Source: Anthonomus grandis grandis (taxonomy: Eukaryota; Arthropoda; Insecta; Coleoptera; Curculionidae). Taken from it: 64,000 nt of DNA. Below, piece after piece: positions 12,801 through 27,300 of this stretch (positions are counted from its first letter, which is position 1; each line of letters begins with the position of its first letter). A program made the translations under genes and the position numbers. The DNA lies in assembly GCF_022605725.1 (NCBI RefSeq), contig NC_065546.1:25354227-25418226 (forward strand), written 5' to 3'. Below the pieces are notes generated by a model. It made no database searches, was not told the origin of the DNA, and saw nothing but the letters and a program-made list of their open reading frames with translations.

Positions 12801-15800
12801 AATTTTTTAAAAAAACAATTCATAAGAAAAATTTTAAAAATAATTTACAGTACTTCAAATGAACTTTAAAAATGAAACTGAAATCAAATCGGACAATGCT
12901 ATAATGATTAATTGTTCTATTTTCTTAACCCTTGTTATGTTCAAAACTTAAAAAAAATCATTTGGGTCAACTTGTATAACCTAAATAATAATTTTAAAAT
13001 AAATTTGAATAATAGATAACCGTAATTGAGTGAGAAGAGACTATTTTTTTTAAACAAAATACATCAAAATATTTTTAAAAATCATTTAAGGTTAATCAAA
13101 TTATATCTAAAAATTGAATTAAAATTAAATCGAAGCAATCGCCAACGCTATTAGTTATTATATTTTCTTAACTCTGGTTGTGTTCAAACCTTAAAAAACA
13201 TCATTTGGCTATCTTGTATATGCGAAATAGTAAATTTAAATAATATTCCAATAATAGATAACAGTAATGGAGTGAGATTTAATTATTTTTTTAAAAAACA
13301 ATTCATAACAAAAATTTTAAAAATAATTTACAGTACATCAAATGAACTTAAAAAATGAAACTGGAGTCAAATCGGACAATGCTATAATGATTAATTGTTC
13401 TATTTTCTTAACCCTTGTTATGTCCAAAACTTAAAAACGATCATTTGGGTCATCTTGTATAACCTAAATATTAATTTTAAAATAAATTTGAATAATAGAT
13501 AACCGTAATTGAGTGAGAAAAGACTATTTTTTTTTAAACAAAATACATCAAAATATTTTTAAGAATCATTTAGGGTTAATCAAATTATATCTAAAAATTA
13601 AATCGGAACAATCGTTAACGCTATTAGTTATTACATTTTCTTAACTCTGGTTGCGTTCAAACCGTAAAAAACATCATTTGGCTATCTTGTATATGCGAAA
13701 TAGTAAATTTAAATTAGATTTGAATAATAGATAACAGTAATGGAGTGAGATTTAATTATTTTTTTTAAAAAACAATTCATAAGAAAAATTTTAAAAATAA
13801 TTTACAGTACTTCAAATGAACTTTAAAAATGAAACTGGAGTCAAATCGGACAATGCTATAATGATTAATTGTTCTATTTTCTTAACCCTTGTTATGTCCA
13901 GAACTTAAAAACGATCATTTGGGTCATCTTGTATAACCTAAATATTAATTTTAAAATAAATTTGAATAATAGATAACCGTAATTGAGTGAGAAAAGACTA
14001 TTTTTTTTAAACAAAATACATCAAAATATTTTTAAAAATCATTTAGGGTTAATCAAATTATATCTAAAAATTAAATCGGAACAATCGTTAACGCTATTAG
14101 TTATTACATTTTCTTAACTCTGGTTGTGTTCAAACCGTAAAAAACATCATTTGGCTATCTTGTATATACGAAATAGTAAATTTAAATTAAATTCGAATAA
14201 TAGATAACAGTAATGGAGTGAGATTTAATTATTTTTTTTAAAAAACAATTCATAAGAAAAATTTTAAAAATAATTTACAGTACTTCAAATGAACTTTAAA
14301 AATGAAACTGGAGTCAAATCGGACAATGCTATAATGATTAATTGTTCTATTTTCTTAACCCTTGTTATGTCCAAAACTTAAAAACGATCATTTGGGTCAT
14401 CTTGTATAACCTAAATAATAATTTTAAAATAAATTTGAATAATAGATAACCGTAATTGAGTGAGAAGAGACTATTTTTTTTAAACAAAATACATCAAAAT
14501 ATTTTTAAAAATCATTTAAGGTTAATCAAATTATATCTAAAAATTGAATTAAAATTAAATCGAAGCAATCGCCAACGCTATTAGTTATTATATTTTCTTA
14601 GCTCTGGTTGTGTTCAAACCTTAAAAAACATCATTTGGCTATCTTGTATATACGAAATAGTAAATTTAAATTAAATTCGAATAATAGATAACAGTAATGG
14701 AGCGAGATTTAATTATTTTTTTTAAAAAACAATTCATAAGAAAAATTTTTAAAATAATTTACAGTACATCAAATGAACTTTAAAAATGAAACTGAAATCA
14801 AATCGGACAATGCTATAATGATTAATTGTTCTATTTTCTTAACCCTTGTTATGTCCAGAACTTAAAAACGATCATTTGGGTCATCTTGTATAACCTAAAT
14901 ATTAATTTTAAAATAAATTTGAATAATAGATAACCGTAATTGAGTGAGAAAAGACTATTTTTTTTTAAACAAAATACATCAAAATATTTTTAAGAATCAT
15001 TTAGGGTTAATCAAATTATATCTAAAAATTAAATCGGAACAATCGTTAACGCTATTAGTTATTACATTTTCTTAACTCTGGTTGTGTTCAAACCGTAAAA
15101 AACATCATTTGGCTATCTTGTATATGCGAAATAGTAAATTTAAATTAGATTTGAATAATAGATAACAGTAATGGAGTGAGATTTAATAATTTTTTAAAAA
15201 AACAATTCATAAGAAAAATTTTAAAAATAATTTACAGTACTTCAAATGAACTTTAAAAATGAAACTGAAATCAAATCGGACAATGCTATAATGATTAATT
15301 GTTCTATTTTCTTAACCCTTGTTATGTTCAAAACTTAAAAAAAATCATTTGGGTCAACTTGTATAACCTAAATAATAATTTTAAAATAAATTTGAATAAT
15401 AGATAACCGTAATTGAGTGAGAAGAGACTATTTTTTTTAAACAAAATACATCAAAATATTTTTAAAATTCATTTAAGGTTAATCAAATTATATCTAAAAA
15501 TTGAATTAAAATTAAATCGAAGCAATCGCCAACGCTATTAGTTATTATATTTTCTTAACTCTGGTTGTGTTCAAACCTTAAAAAACATCATTTGGCTATC
15601 TTGTATATGCGAAATAGTAAATTTAAATAATATTCCAATAATAGATAACAGTAATGGAGTGAGATTTAATTATTTTTTTAAAAAACAATTCATAACAAAA
15701 ATTTTAAAAATAATTTACAGTACATCAAATGAACTTAAAAAATGAAACTGGAGTCAAATCGGACAATGCTATAATGATTAATTGTTCTATTTTCTTAACC

Positions 15801-16430
15801 CTTGTTATGTCCAAAACTTAAAAACGATCATTTGGGTCATCTTGTATAACCTAAATATTAATTTTAAAATAAATTTGAATAATAGATAACCGTAATTGAG
15901 TGAGAAAAGACTATTTTTTTTTAAACAAAATACATCAAAATATTTTTAAGAATCATTTAGGGTTAATCAAATTATATCTAAAAATTAAATCGGAACAATC
16001 GTTAACGCTATTAGTTATTACATTTTCTTAACTCTGGTTGTGTTCAAACCGTAAAAAACATCATTTGGCTATCTTGTATATGCGAAATAGTAAATTTAAA
16101 TTAGATTTGAATAATAGATAACAGTAATGGAGTGAGATTTAATTATTTTTTTTTAAAAAACAATTCATAAGAAAAATTTTAAAAATAATTTACAGTACTT
16201 CAAATGAACTTTAAAAATGAAACTGGAGTCAAATCGGACAATGCTATAATGATTAATTGTTCTATTTTCTTAACCCTTGTTATGTCCAGAACTTAAAAAC
16301 GATCATTTGGGTCATCTTGTATAACCTAAATATTAATTTTAAAATAAATTTGAATAATAGATAACCGTAATTGAGTGAGAAAAGACTATTTTTTTTAAAC
16401 AAAATACATCAAAATATTTTTAAAAATCAT
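6900..16430 (+). repeat. Large satellite segment, copy 1
   Basis: Diagnostic variants in this segment recur at a constant offset of 9530 bp up to about 10.2 kb (for example 7940 to 17470 and 8479 to 18009) and of 8572 bp from about 11.2 kb on (12231 to 20803; 13651 to 22223; 14601 to 23173). The 958 bp change corresponds to two dimers absent from copy 2. From about 9.12 kb it also matches copy 3 at an offset of 15269 bp. Boundary with copy 2 lies between about 16385 and 16440. Confidence 0.85.
13644..16030 (+). repeat. Higher-order repeat of five dimers (~2387 bp)
   Basis: Dimers here fall into five subtypes defined by A-half variants: b (gattt variant, gggagtg), c (tatatacg with aaattcg), a (ccttaaa with gagcgag), e (taataatttttt) and d (aataatattccaat). 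The order b-c-a-e-d starts at about 13644, 14118, 14600, 15075 and 15558, and the next b starts at 16031, giving a period of ~2387 bp. The same order recurs at about 28914-31300 and 31300-33688, also 2386-2388 bp. An earlier version (from about 10770) has an extra a-type dimer (b-c-a-a-e-d). Confidence 0.82.
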
Positions 16431-19400
16431 TTAGGGTTAATTAAATTATATTTAAAAATTGAATTAAAATTAAATCGAAGCAATCGCCAACGCTATTAGT
16501 TATTATATTTTCTTAACTCTGGTTGTGTTCAAACCGTAAAAAACATCATTTGGCTATCTTGTATATACGAAATAGTAAATTTAAATAATATTCCAATAAT
16601 AGATAACAGTAATGGAGTGAGATTTAATTATTTTTTTAAAAAACAATTAATAACAAAAATTTTAAAAATAATTTACAGTACATTAAATGAACTTCAAAAA
16701 TTAAATTGGAATCAAATCGGACAATGCTGTAATGATTAATTGTTCTATTTTCTCAACCCTGGTTATGTCCAAAACTTAAAAAAGATCATTTGGGTCATCT
16801 TGTATAACCTAAATATTAATTTTAAAATAAATTTGAATAATAGATAACCGTAATTGAGTCAAATATGACTATTTTTTTTTAATGCAATACATCAAAATAT
16901 TTTTAAAAATCATTTAGGGTTAATCAAATCATATCTAAAAATTAAATCGGAACAATCGTTAACGCTATTAGTTATGACATTTTCTTAACTCTGGTTGTGT
17001 GCAAACCGTAAAAAACATCATTTGGCTATCTTGTATATGCGAAATAGTAAATTTAAATTATATTCGAATAATAGATAACAGTAATAGAGTGAGATATAAT
17101 TTTTTTTAAAAAAACAATTCATAAGAAAAATTTTAAAAATAATTTACAGTACTTCAAATGAACTTTAAAAATAAAACTGAAATCAAATCGGACAATGCTA
17201 TAATGATTAATTGTTCTATTTTCTTAACCCTTGTTATGTCCAAAACTTAAAAAACATCATTTGGGTCAACTTGTATAACCTAAATAATAATTTTAAAATA
17301 AATTTGAATAATAGATAACCGTAATTGAGTGAGAAGAGACAATTTTTTTTAAACAAAATACATCAAAATATTTTTAAAAATCATTTAGGGTTAATCAAAT
17401 TATATCTAAAAATTAAATCGGAACAATCGTTAACGCTATTAGTTATGACATTTTCTTAACTCTGGTTGTGTGCAAACCGTAAAAAATATCATTTGGCTAT
17501 CTTGTATATGCGAAATAGTAAATTTAAATTATATTCGAATAATAGATAACAGTAATAGAGTGAGATATAATTATTTAAAAAAAAAACAATTCATAAGAAA
17601 AATTTTAAAAATAATTTACAGTACTTCAAAAATGAAACTGGAGTCAAATCGGACAATGCTATAATGATTAATTGTTCTATTTTCTTAACCCTTGTTATGT
17701 CCAAAATTAAAAAACGATCATTTGGGTCATCTTGTATAACCTAAATATTAATTTGAATAATAGATAACCCTAATTGAGTGAAATATGACTATTTTTTTTA
17801 AACACAATACATCAAAATATTTTAAAAAATCATTTAGGGTTATTCAAATTATATCTAAAAATTAAATCGGAACAATCGTTACCGCTATTAGTGATTACAT
17901 TTTCTTAACTTTGGTTGTGTTCAAACCATAAAAAACATCATTTGGCTATCTTGTATATGCGAAATAGTAAATTTAAATTATATTCGAATAATAGATAACA
18001 GTAATAGAGTGAGATATAATTATTTTTTTAAAAAACAATTCATAAGAAAAATTTTAAAAATAATTTACAGTACATTAAATGAACTTCAAAAATTAAATTG
18101 GAATCAAATCGGACAATGCTGTAATGATAAATTGTTCTATTTTTTTAACCCTGGTTATGTCCAAAACTTAAAAAAGATCATTTGGGTCATCTTGTATAAC
18201 TTAATCATTAATTTTAAAATAAATTTTAATAACAGATAACCGTAATTGAGTGAGAAAAGACTATTTTTTTAAATCAAAATACATCAAAATATTTTTAAAA
18301 ATCATTTAAGGTTAATCAAATTATATCTAAAAATTGAATTAAAATTAAATCGAAGCAATCGCCAACGCTATTAGTTATTATATTTTCTTAACTCTGGTTG
18401 TGTTCAAACCGTAAAAAACATCATTTGGCTATCTTGTATATGCGAAATAGTAAATTTAAATAATATTCCAATAATAGATAACAGTAATGGAGTGAGATTT
18501 AATTATTTTTTTAAAAAACAATTCATAACAAAAATTTTAAAAATAATTTACAGTACATCAAATCAACTTCAAAAATGAAACTGGAGTCAAATCGGACAAT
18601 GCTATAATGCTTAATTGTTCTATTTTCTTAACCCTTGTTATGTCCAAAACTTAAAAAGGATCATTTGGGTCATCTTGTATAATCTAAATATTCATTTTAA
18701 AATAAATTTGAATAATAGATAACCGTAATTGAGTGAGATATGACTATTTATTTTAAACAAAATACATCAAAATATTTGTAAAAATCATTTAGGGTTAATC
18801 AAATTATATCTAAAAATTAAATCGGAACAATCGGTAACGATATTAATTATTACATTTTCTTAACTCTGGTTGTGTTTAAACCGTAAAAAACATCATGTGG
18901 CTATCTTGTATATGCGAAATAGTAAATTTAAATTATATTTGAATAATAGATAACAGTAATGAGTGAGATATAATTATTTTTTAAAAAAACAATTCATAAG
19001 AAACATTTTAAAAATAATTTACAGTACATTAAATGAACTTCAAAAATTAAATTGGAGTCAAATCGAACAATGCTATAATGATTAATTGTTCTATTTTCTT
19101 AACTCTGGTTATGTCCAAAACTTAAAAAGGATCATTTGGGTCATCTTGTATAACCTAAATATTAATTTTAAAATAAATTTGAATAATAGATAACTATAAT
19201 TGAGTAAAATATGACTATTTTTTTAAAACACAATACATAAAACTATTTTTAAAAATCTTTTAGGGTTTATCAAATTATATCTAAAAATTGAATTCAAATT
19301 AAATCGAAGCAATCGCCAACGCTATTAGTTATTATATTTTCTTAACTCTGGTTGTGTTCAAACCTTAAAAAACATCATTTGGCTCTCTTGTATATACGAA

Positions 19401-22400
19401 TTAGTAAATTTAAATTAAATTCGAATAATAGATAACAGTAATGGAGCGAGATTTAATTATTTTTTTTAAAAAACAATTCATAAGAAAAATTTTTAAAATA
19501 ATTTACAGTACATCAAATGAACTTTAAAAATGAAACTGAAATCAAATCGGACAATGCTATAATGATTAATTGTTCTATTTTCTTAACCCTTGTTATGTCC
19601 AAAACTTAAAAAACATCATTTGGGTCAACTTGTATAACCTAAATAATAATTTTAAAATAAATTTGAATAATAGATAACCGTAATTGAGTGAGAAGAGACT
19701 ATTTTTTTTAAACAAAATACATCAAAATATTTTTAAAAATCATTTAGGGTTAATCAAATTATATCTAAAAATTAAATCGGAACAATCGTTAACGCTATTA
19801 GTTATTACATTTTCTTAACTCTGGTTGTGTTCAAACCGTAAAAAACATCATTTGGCTATCTTGTATATACGAAATAGTAAATTTAAATTAAATTCGAATA
19901 ATAGATAACAGTAATGGAGTGAGATTTAATTATTTTTTTTAAAAAACAATTCATAAGAAAAATTTTAAAAATAATTTACAGTACTTCAAATGAACTTTAA
20001 AAATGAAACTGGAGTCAAATCGGACAATGCTATAATGATTAATTGTTCTATTTTCTTAACCCTTGTTATGTCCAAAACTTAAAAACGATCATTTGGGTCA
20101 TCTTGTATAACCTAAATAATAATTTTAAAATAAATTTGAATAATAGATAACCGTAATTGAGTGAGAAGAGACTATTTTTTTTAAACAAAATACATCAAAA
20201 TATTTTTAAAAATCATTTAAGGTTAATCAAATTATATCTAAAAATTGAATTAAAATTAAATCGAAGCAATCGCCAACGCTATTGGTTATTATATTTTCTT
20301 AACTCTGGTTGTGTTCAAACCTTAAAAAACATCATTTGGCTATCTTGTATATACGAAATAGTAAATTTAAATTAAATTCGAATAACAGATAACAGTAATG
20401 GAGCGAGATTTAATTATTTTTTTTAAAAAACAATTCATAAGAAAAATTTTTAAAATAATTTACAGTACATTAAATGAACTTTAAAAATGAAACTGAAATC
20501 AAATCGGACAATGCTATAATGATTAATTGTTCTATTTTCTTAACCCTTGTTATGTCCAAAACTTAAAAAACATCATTTGGGTCAACTTGTATAACCTAAA
20601 TAATAATTTTAAAATAAATTTGAATAATAGATAACCGTAATTGAGTGAGAAGAGACTATTTTTTTTAAACAAAATACATCAAAATATTTTTAAAAATCAT
20701 TTAAGGTTAATCAAATTATATCTAAAAATTGAATTAAAATTAAATCGAAGCAATCGCCAACGCTATTAGTTATTATATTTTCTTAACTCTGGTTGTGTTC
20801 AAACTTTAAAAAACATCATTTGGCTATCTTGTATATACGAAATAGTAAATTTAAATTAAATTCGAATAATAGATAACAGTAATGGAGCGAGATTTAATTA
20901 TTTTTTTTAAAAAACAATTCATAAGAAAAATTTTTAAAATAATTTACAGTACATCAAATGAACTTCAAAAATGAAACTGGAGTCAAATCGGACAATGCTA
21001 TAATGATTAATTGTTCTATTTTCTTAACCCTTGTTATGTCCAGAACTTAAAAACGATCATTTGGGTCATCTTGTATAACCTAAATATTAATTTGAAAATA
21101 AATTTGAATAATAGATAACCGTAATTGAGTGAGAAAAGACTATTTTTTTTTAAACAAAATACATCAAAATATTTTTAAGAATCATTTAGGGTTAATCAAA
21201 TTATATCTAAAAATTAAATCGGAACAATCGTTAACGCTATTAGTTATTACATTTTCTTAACTCTGGTTGTGTTCAAACCGTAAAAAACATCATTTGGCTA
21301 TCTTGTATATGCGAAATAGTAAATTTAAATTAGATTTGAATAATAGATAACAGTAATGGAGTGAGATTTAATAATTTTTTAAAAAAACAATTCATAAGAA
21401 AAATTTTAAAAATAATTTACAGTACTTCAAATGAACTTTAAAAATGAAACTGAAATCAAATCGGACAATGCTATAATGATTAATTGTTCTATTTTCTTAA
21501 CCCTTGTTATGTTCAAAACTTAAAAAAAATCATTTGGGTCAACTTGTATAACCTAAATAATAATTTTAAAATAAATTTGAATAATAGATAACCGTAATTG
21601 AGTGAGAAGAGACTATTTTTTTTAAACAAAATACATCAAAATATTTTTAAAAATCATTTAAGGTTAATCAAATTATATCTAAAAATTGAATTAAAATTAA
21701 ATCGAAGCAATCGCCAACGCTATTAGTTATTATATTTTCTTAACTCTGGTTGTGTTCAAACCTTAAAAAACATCATTTGGCTATCTTGTATATGCGAAAT
21801 AGTAAATTTAAATAATATTCCAATAATAGATAACAGTAATGGAGTGAGATTTAATTATTTTTTTAAAAAACAATTCATAACAAAAATTTTAAAAATAATT
21901 TACAGTACATCAAATGAACTTAAAAAATGAAACTGGAGTCAAATCGGACAATGCTATAATGATTAATTGTTCTATTTTCTTAACCCTTGTTATGTCCAAA
22001 ACTTAAAAACGATCATTTGGGTCATCTTGTATAACCTAAATATTAATTTTAAAATAAATTTGAATAATAGATAACCGTAATTGAGTGAGAAAAGACTATT
22101 TTTTTTTAAACAAAATACATCAAAATATTTTTAAGAATCATTTAGGGTTAATCAAATTATATCTAAAAATTAAATCGGAACAATCGTTAACGCTATTAGT
22201 TATTACATTTTCTTAACTCTGGTTGCGTTCAAACCGTAAAAAACATCATTTGGCTATCTTGTATATGCGAAATAGTAAATTTAAATTAGATTTGAATAAT
22301 AGATAACAGTAATGGAGTGAGATTTAATTATTTTTTTTAAAAAACAATTCATAAGAAAAATTTTAAAAATAATTTACAGTACTTCAAATGAACTTTAAAA

Positions 22401-24370
22401 ATGAAACTGGAGTCAAATCGGACAATGCTATAATGATTAATTGTTCTATTTTCTTAACCCTTGTTATGTCCAGAACTTAAAAACGATCATTTGGGTCATC
22501 TTGTATAACCTAAATATTAATTTTAAAATAAATTTGAATAATAGATAACCGTAATTGAGTGAGAAAAGACTATTTTTTTTAAACAAAATACATCAAAATA
22601 TTTTTAAAAATCATTTAGGGTTAATCAAATTATATCTAAAAATTAAATCGGAACAATCGTTAACGCTATTAGTTATTACATTTTCTTAACTCTGGTTGTG
22701 TTCAAACCGTAAAAAACATCATTTGGCTATCTTGTATATACGAAATAGTAAATTTAAATTAAATTCGAATAATAGATAACAGTAATGGAGTGAGATTTAA
22801 TTATTTTTTTTAAAAAACAATTCATAAGAAAAATTTTAAAAATAATTTACAGTACTTCAAATGAACTTTAAAAATGAAACTGGAGTCAAATCGGACAATG
22901 CTATAATGATTAATTGTTCTATTTTCTTAACCCTTGTTATGTCCAAAACTTAAAAACGATCATTTGGGTCATCTTGTATAACCTAAATAATAATTTTAAA
23001 ATAAATTTGAATAATAGATAACCGTAATTGAGTGAGAAGAGACTATTTTTTTTAAACAAAATACATCAAAATATTTTTAAAAATCATTTAAGGTTAATCA
23101 AATTATATCTAAAAATTGAATTAAAATTAAATCGAAGCAATCGCCAACGCTATTAGTTATTATATTTTCTTAGCTCTGGTTGTGTTCAAACCTTAAAAAA
23201 CATCATTTGGCTATCTTGTATATACGAAATAGTAAATTTAAATTAAATTCGAATAATAGATAACAGTAATGGAGCGAGATTTAATTATTTTTTTTAAAAA
23301 ACAATTCATAAGAAAAATTTTTAAAATAATTTACAGTACATCAAATGAACTTTAAAAATGAAACTGAAATCAAATCGGACAATGCTATAATGATTAATTG
23401 TTCTATTTTCTTAACCCTTGTTATGTCCAGAACTTAAAAACGATCATTTGGGTCATCTTGTATAACCTAAATATTAATTTTAAAATAAATTTGAATAATA
23501 GATAACCGTAATTGAGTGAGAAAAGACTATTTTTTTTTAAACAAAATACATCAAAATATTTTTAAGAATCATTTAGGGTTAATCAAATTATATCTAAAAA
23601 TTAAATCGGAACAATCGTTAACGCTATTAGTTATTACATTTTCTTAACTCTGGTTGTGTTCAAACCGTAAAAAACATCATTTGGCTATCTTGTATATGCG
23701 AAATAGTAAATTTAAATTAGATTTGAATAATAGATAACAGTAATGGAGTGAGATTTAATAATTTTTAAAAAAAACAATTCATAAGAAAAATTTTAAAAAT
23801 AATTTACAGTACTTCAAATGAACTTTAAAAATGAAACTGAAATCAAATCGGACAATGCTATAATGATTAATTGTTCTATTTTCTTAACCCTTGTTATGTT
23901 CAAAACTTAAAAAAAATCATTTGGGTCAACTTGTATAACCTAAATAATAATTTTAAAATAAATTTGAATAATAGATAACCGTAATTGAGTGAGAAGAGAC
24001 TATTTTTTTTAAACAAAATACATCAAAATATTTTTAAAATTCATTTAAGGTTAATCAAATTATATCTAAAAATTGAATTAAAATTAAATCGAAGCAATCG
24101 CCAACGCTATTAGTTATTATATTTTCTTAACTCTGGTTGTGTTCAAACCTTAAAAAACATCATTTGGCTATCTTGTATATGCGAAATAGTAAATTTAAAT
24201 AATATTCCAATAATAGATAACAGTAATGGAGTGAGATTTAATTATTTTTTTAAAAAACAATTCATAACAAAAATTTTAAAAATAATTTACAGTACATCAA
24301 ATGAACTTAAAAAATGAAACTGGAGTCAAATCGGACAATGCTATAATGATTAATTGTTCTATTTTCTTAA
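16431..24370 (+). repeat. Large satellite segment, copy 2
   Basis: Starts with the same variant string as 6911 (ttaaattatatttaaaaatt) after a switch out of the five-dimer repeat. It follows copy 1 with only scattered differences (for example 19385 ggctctcttg against ggctatcttg; 20388 taacagataac against taatagataac). It lacks two dimers (958 bp) at about 19.74 kb compared with copies 1 and 3. It ends by switching to copy 3 between about 24348 and 24391. Confidence 0.85.
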
Positions 24371-27300
24371 CCCTTGTTATGTCCAAAACTTAAAAAGGAT
24401 CATTTGGGTCATCTTGTATAATCTAAATATTCATTTTAAAATAAATTTGAATAATAGATAACCGTAATTGAGTGAGATATGACTATTTATTTTAAACAAA
24501 ATACATCAAAATATTTGTAAAAATCATTTAGGGTTAATCAAATTATATCTAAAAATTAAATCGGAACAATCGGTAACGATATTAATTATTACATTTTCTT
24601 AACTCTGGTTGTGTTTAAACCGTAAAAAACATCATGTGGCTATCTTGTATATGCGAAATAGTAAATTTAAATTATATTTGAATAATAGATAACAGTAATG
24701 AGTGAGATATAATTATTTTTTAAAAAAACAATTCATAAGAAACATTTTAAAAATAATTTACAGTACATTAAATGAACTTCAAAAATTAAATTGGAGTCAA
24801 ATCGAACAATGCTATAATGATTAATTGTTCTATTTTCTTAACTCTGGTTATGTCCAAAACTTAAAAAGGATCATTTGGGTCATCTTGTATAACCTAAATA
24901 TTAATTTTAAAATAAATTTGAATAATAGATAACTATAATTGAGTAAAATATGACTATTTTTTTAAAACACAATACATAAAACTATTTTTAAAAATCTTTT
25001 AGGGTTTATCAAATTATATCTAAAAATTGAATTCAAATTAAATCGAAGCAATCGCCAACGCTATTAGTTATTATATTTTCTTAACTCTGGTTGTGTTCAA
25101 ACCTTAAAAAACATCATTTGGCTATCTTGTATATACGAAATAGTAAATTTAAATTAAATTCGAATAATAGATAACAGTAATGGAGCGAGATTTAATTATT
25201 TTTTTTAAAAAACAATTCATAAGAAAAATTTTTAAAATAATTTACAGTACATCAAATGAACTTTAAAAATGAAACTGAAATCAAATCGGACAATGCTATA
25301 ATGATTAATTGTTCTATTTTCTTAACCCTTGTTATGTCCAAAACTTAAAAAACATCATTTGGGTCAACTTGTATAACCTAAATAATAATTTTAAAATAAA
25401 TTTGAATAATAGATAACCGTAATTGAGTGAGAAGAGACTATTTTTTTTAAACAAAATACATCAAAATATTTTTAAAAATCATTTAAGGTTAATCAAATTA
25501 TATCTAAAAATTGAATTAAAATTAAATCGAAGTAATCGCCAACGCTATTAGTTATTATATTTTCTTAACTCTGGTTGTGTTCAAACCTTAAAAAACATCA
25601 TTTGGCTATCTTGTATATACGAAATAGTAAATTTAAATTAAATTCGAATAATAGATAACAGTAATGGAGCGAGATTTAATTATTTTTTTTAAAAAACAAT
25701 TCATAAGAAAAATTTTTAAAATAATTTACAGTACATCAAATAAACTTCAAAAATGAAACTGGAGTCAAATCGGACAATGCTATAATGATTAATTGTTCTA
25801 TTTTCTTAACCCTTGTTATGTCCAGAACTTAAAAACGATCATTTGGGTCATCTTGTATAACCTAAATATTAATTTTAAAATAAATTTGAATAATAGATAA
25901 CCGTAATTGAGTGAGAAAAGACTATTTTTTTTTAAACAAAATACATCAAAATATTTTTAAGAATCATTTAGGGTTAATCAATTTATATCTAAAAATTAAA
26001 TCGGAACAATCGTTAACGCTATTAGTTATTACATTTTCTTAACTCTGGTTGTGTTCAAACCGTAAAAAACATCATTTGGCTATCTTGTATATGCGAAATA
26101 GTAAATTTAAATTAGATTTGAATAATAGATAACAGTAATGGAGTGAGATTTAATTATTTTTTTTAAAAAACAATTCATAAGAAAAATTTTAAAAATAATT
26201 TACAGTACTTCAAATGAACTTTAAAAATGAAACTGGAGTCAAATCGGACAATGCTATAATGATTAATTGTTCTATTTTCTTAACCCTTGTTATGTCCAGA
26301 ACTTGAAAACGATCATTTGGGTCATCTTGTATAACCTAAATATTAATTTTAAAATAAATTTGAATAATAGATAACCGTAATTGAGTGAGAAAAGACTATT
26401 TTTTTTAAACAAAATACATCAAAATATTTTTAAAAATCATTTAGGGTTAATCAAATTATATCTAAAAATTAAATCGGAACAATCGTTAACGCTATTAGTT
26501 ATTACATTTTCTTAACTCTGGTTGTGTTCAAACCGTAAAAAACATCATTTGGCTATCTTGTATATACGAAATAGTAAATTTAAATTAAATTCGAATAATA
26601 GATAACAGTAATGGAGTGAGATTTAATTATTTTTTTTAAAAAACAATTCATAAGAAAAATTTTAAAAATAATTTACAGTACTTCAAATGAACTTTAAAAA
26701 TGAAACTGGAGTCAAATCGGACAATGCTATAATGATTAATTGTTCTATTTTCTTAACCCTTGTTATGTCCAAAACTTAAAAACGATCATTTGGGTCATCT
26801 TGTATAACCTAAATAATAATTTTAAAATAAATTTGAATAATAGATAACCGTAATTGAGTGAGAAGAGACTATTTTTTTTAAACAAAATACATCAAAATAT
26901 TTTTAAAAATCATTTAAGGTTAATCAAATTATATCTAAAAATTGAATTAAAATTAAATCGAAGCAATCGCCAACGCTATTGGTTATTATATTTTCTTAAC
27001 TCTGGTTGTGTTCAAACCTTAAAAAACATCATTTGGCTATCTTGTATATACGAAATAGTAAATTTAAATTAAATTCGAATAATAGATAACAGTAATGGAG
27101 CGAGATTTAATTATTTTTTTTAAAAAACAATTCATAAGAAAAATTTTTAAAATAATTTACAGTACATTAAATGAACTTTAAAAATGAAACTGAAATCAAA
27201 TCGGACAATGCTATAATGATTAATTGTTCTATTTTCTTAACCCTTGTTATGTCCAAAACTTAAAAAACATCATTTGGGTCAACTTGTATAACCTAAATAA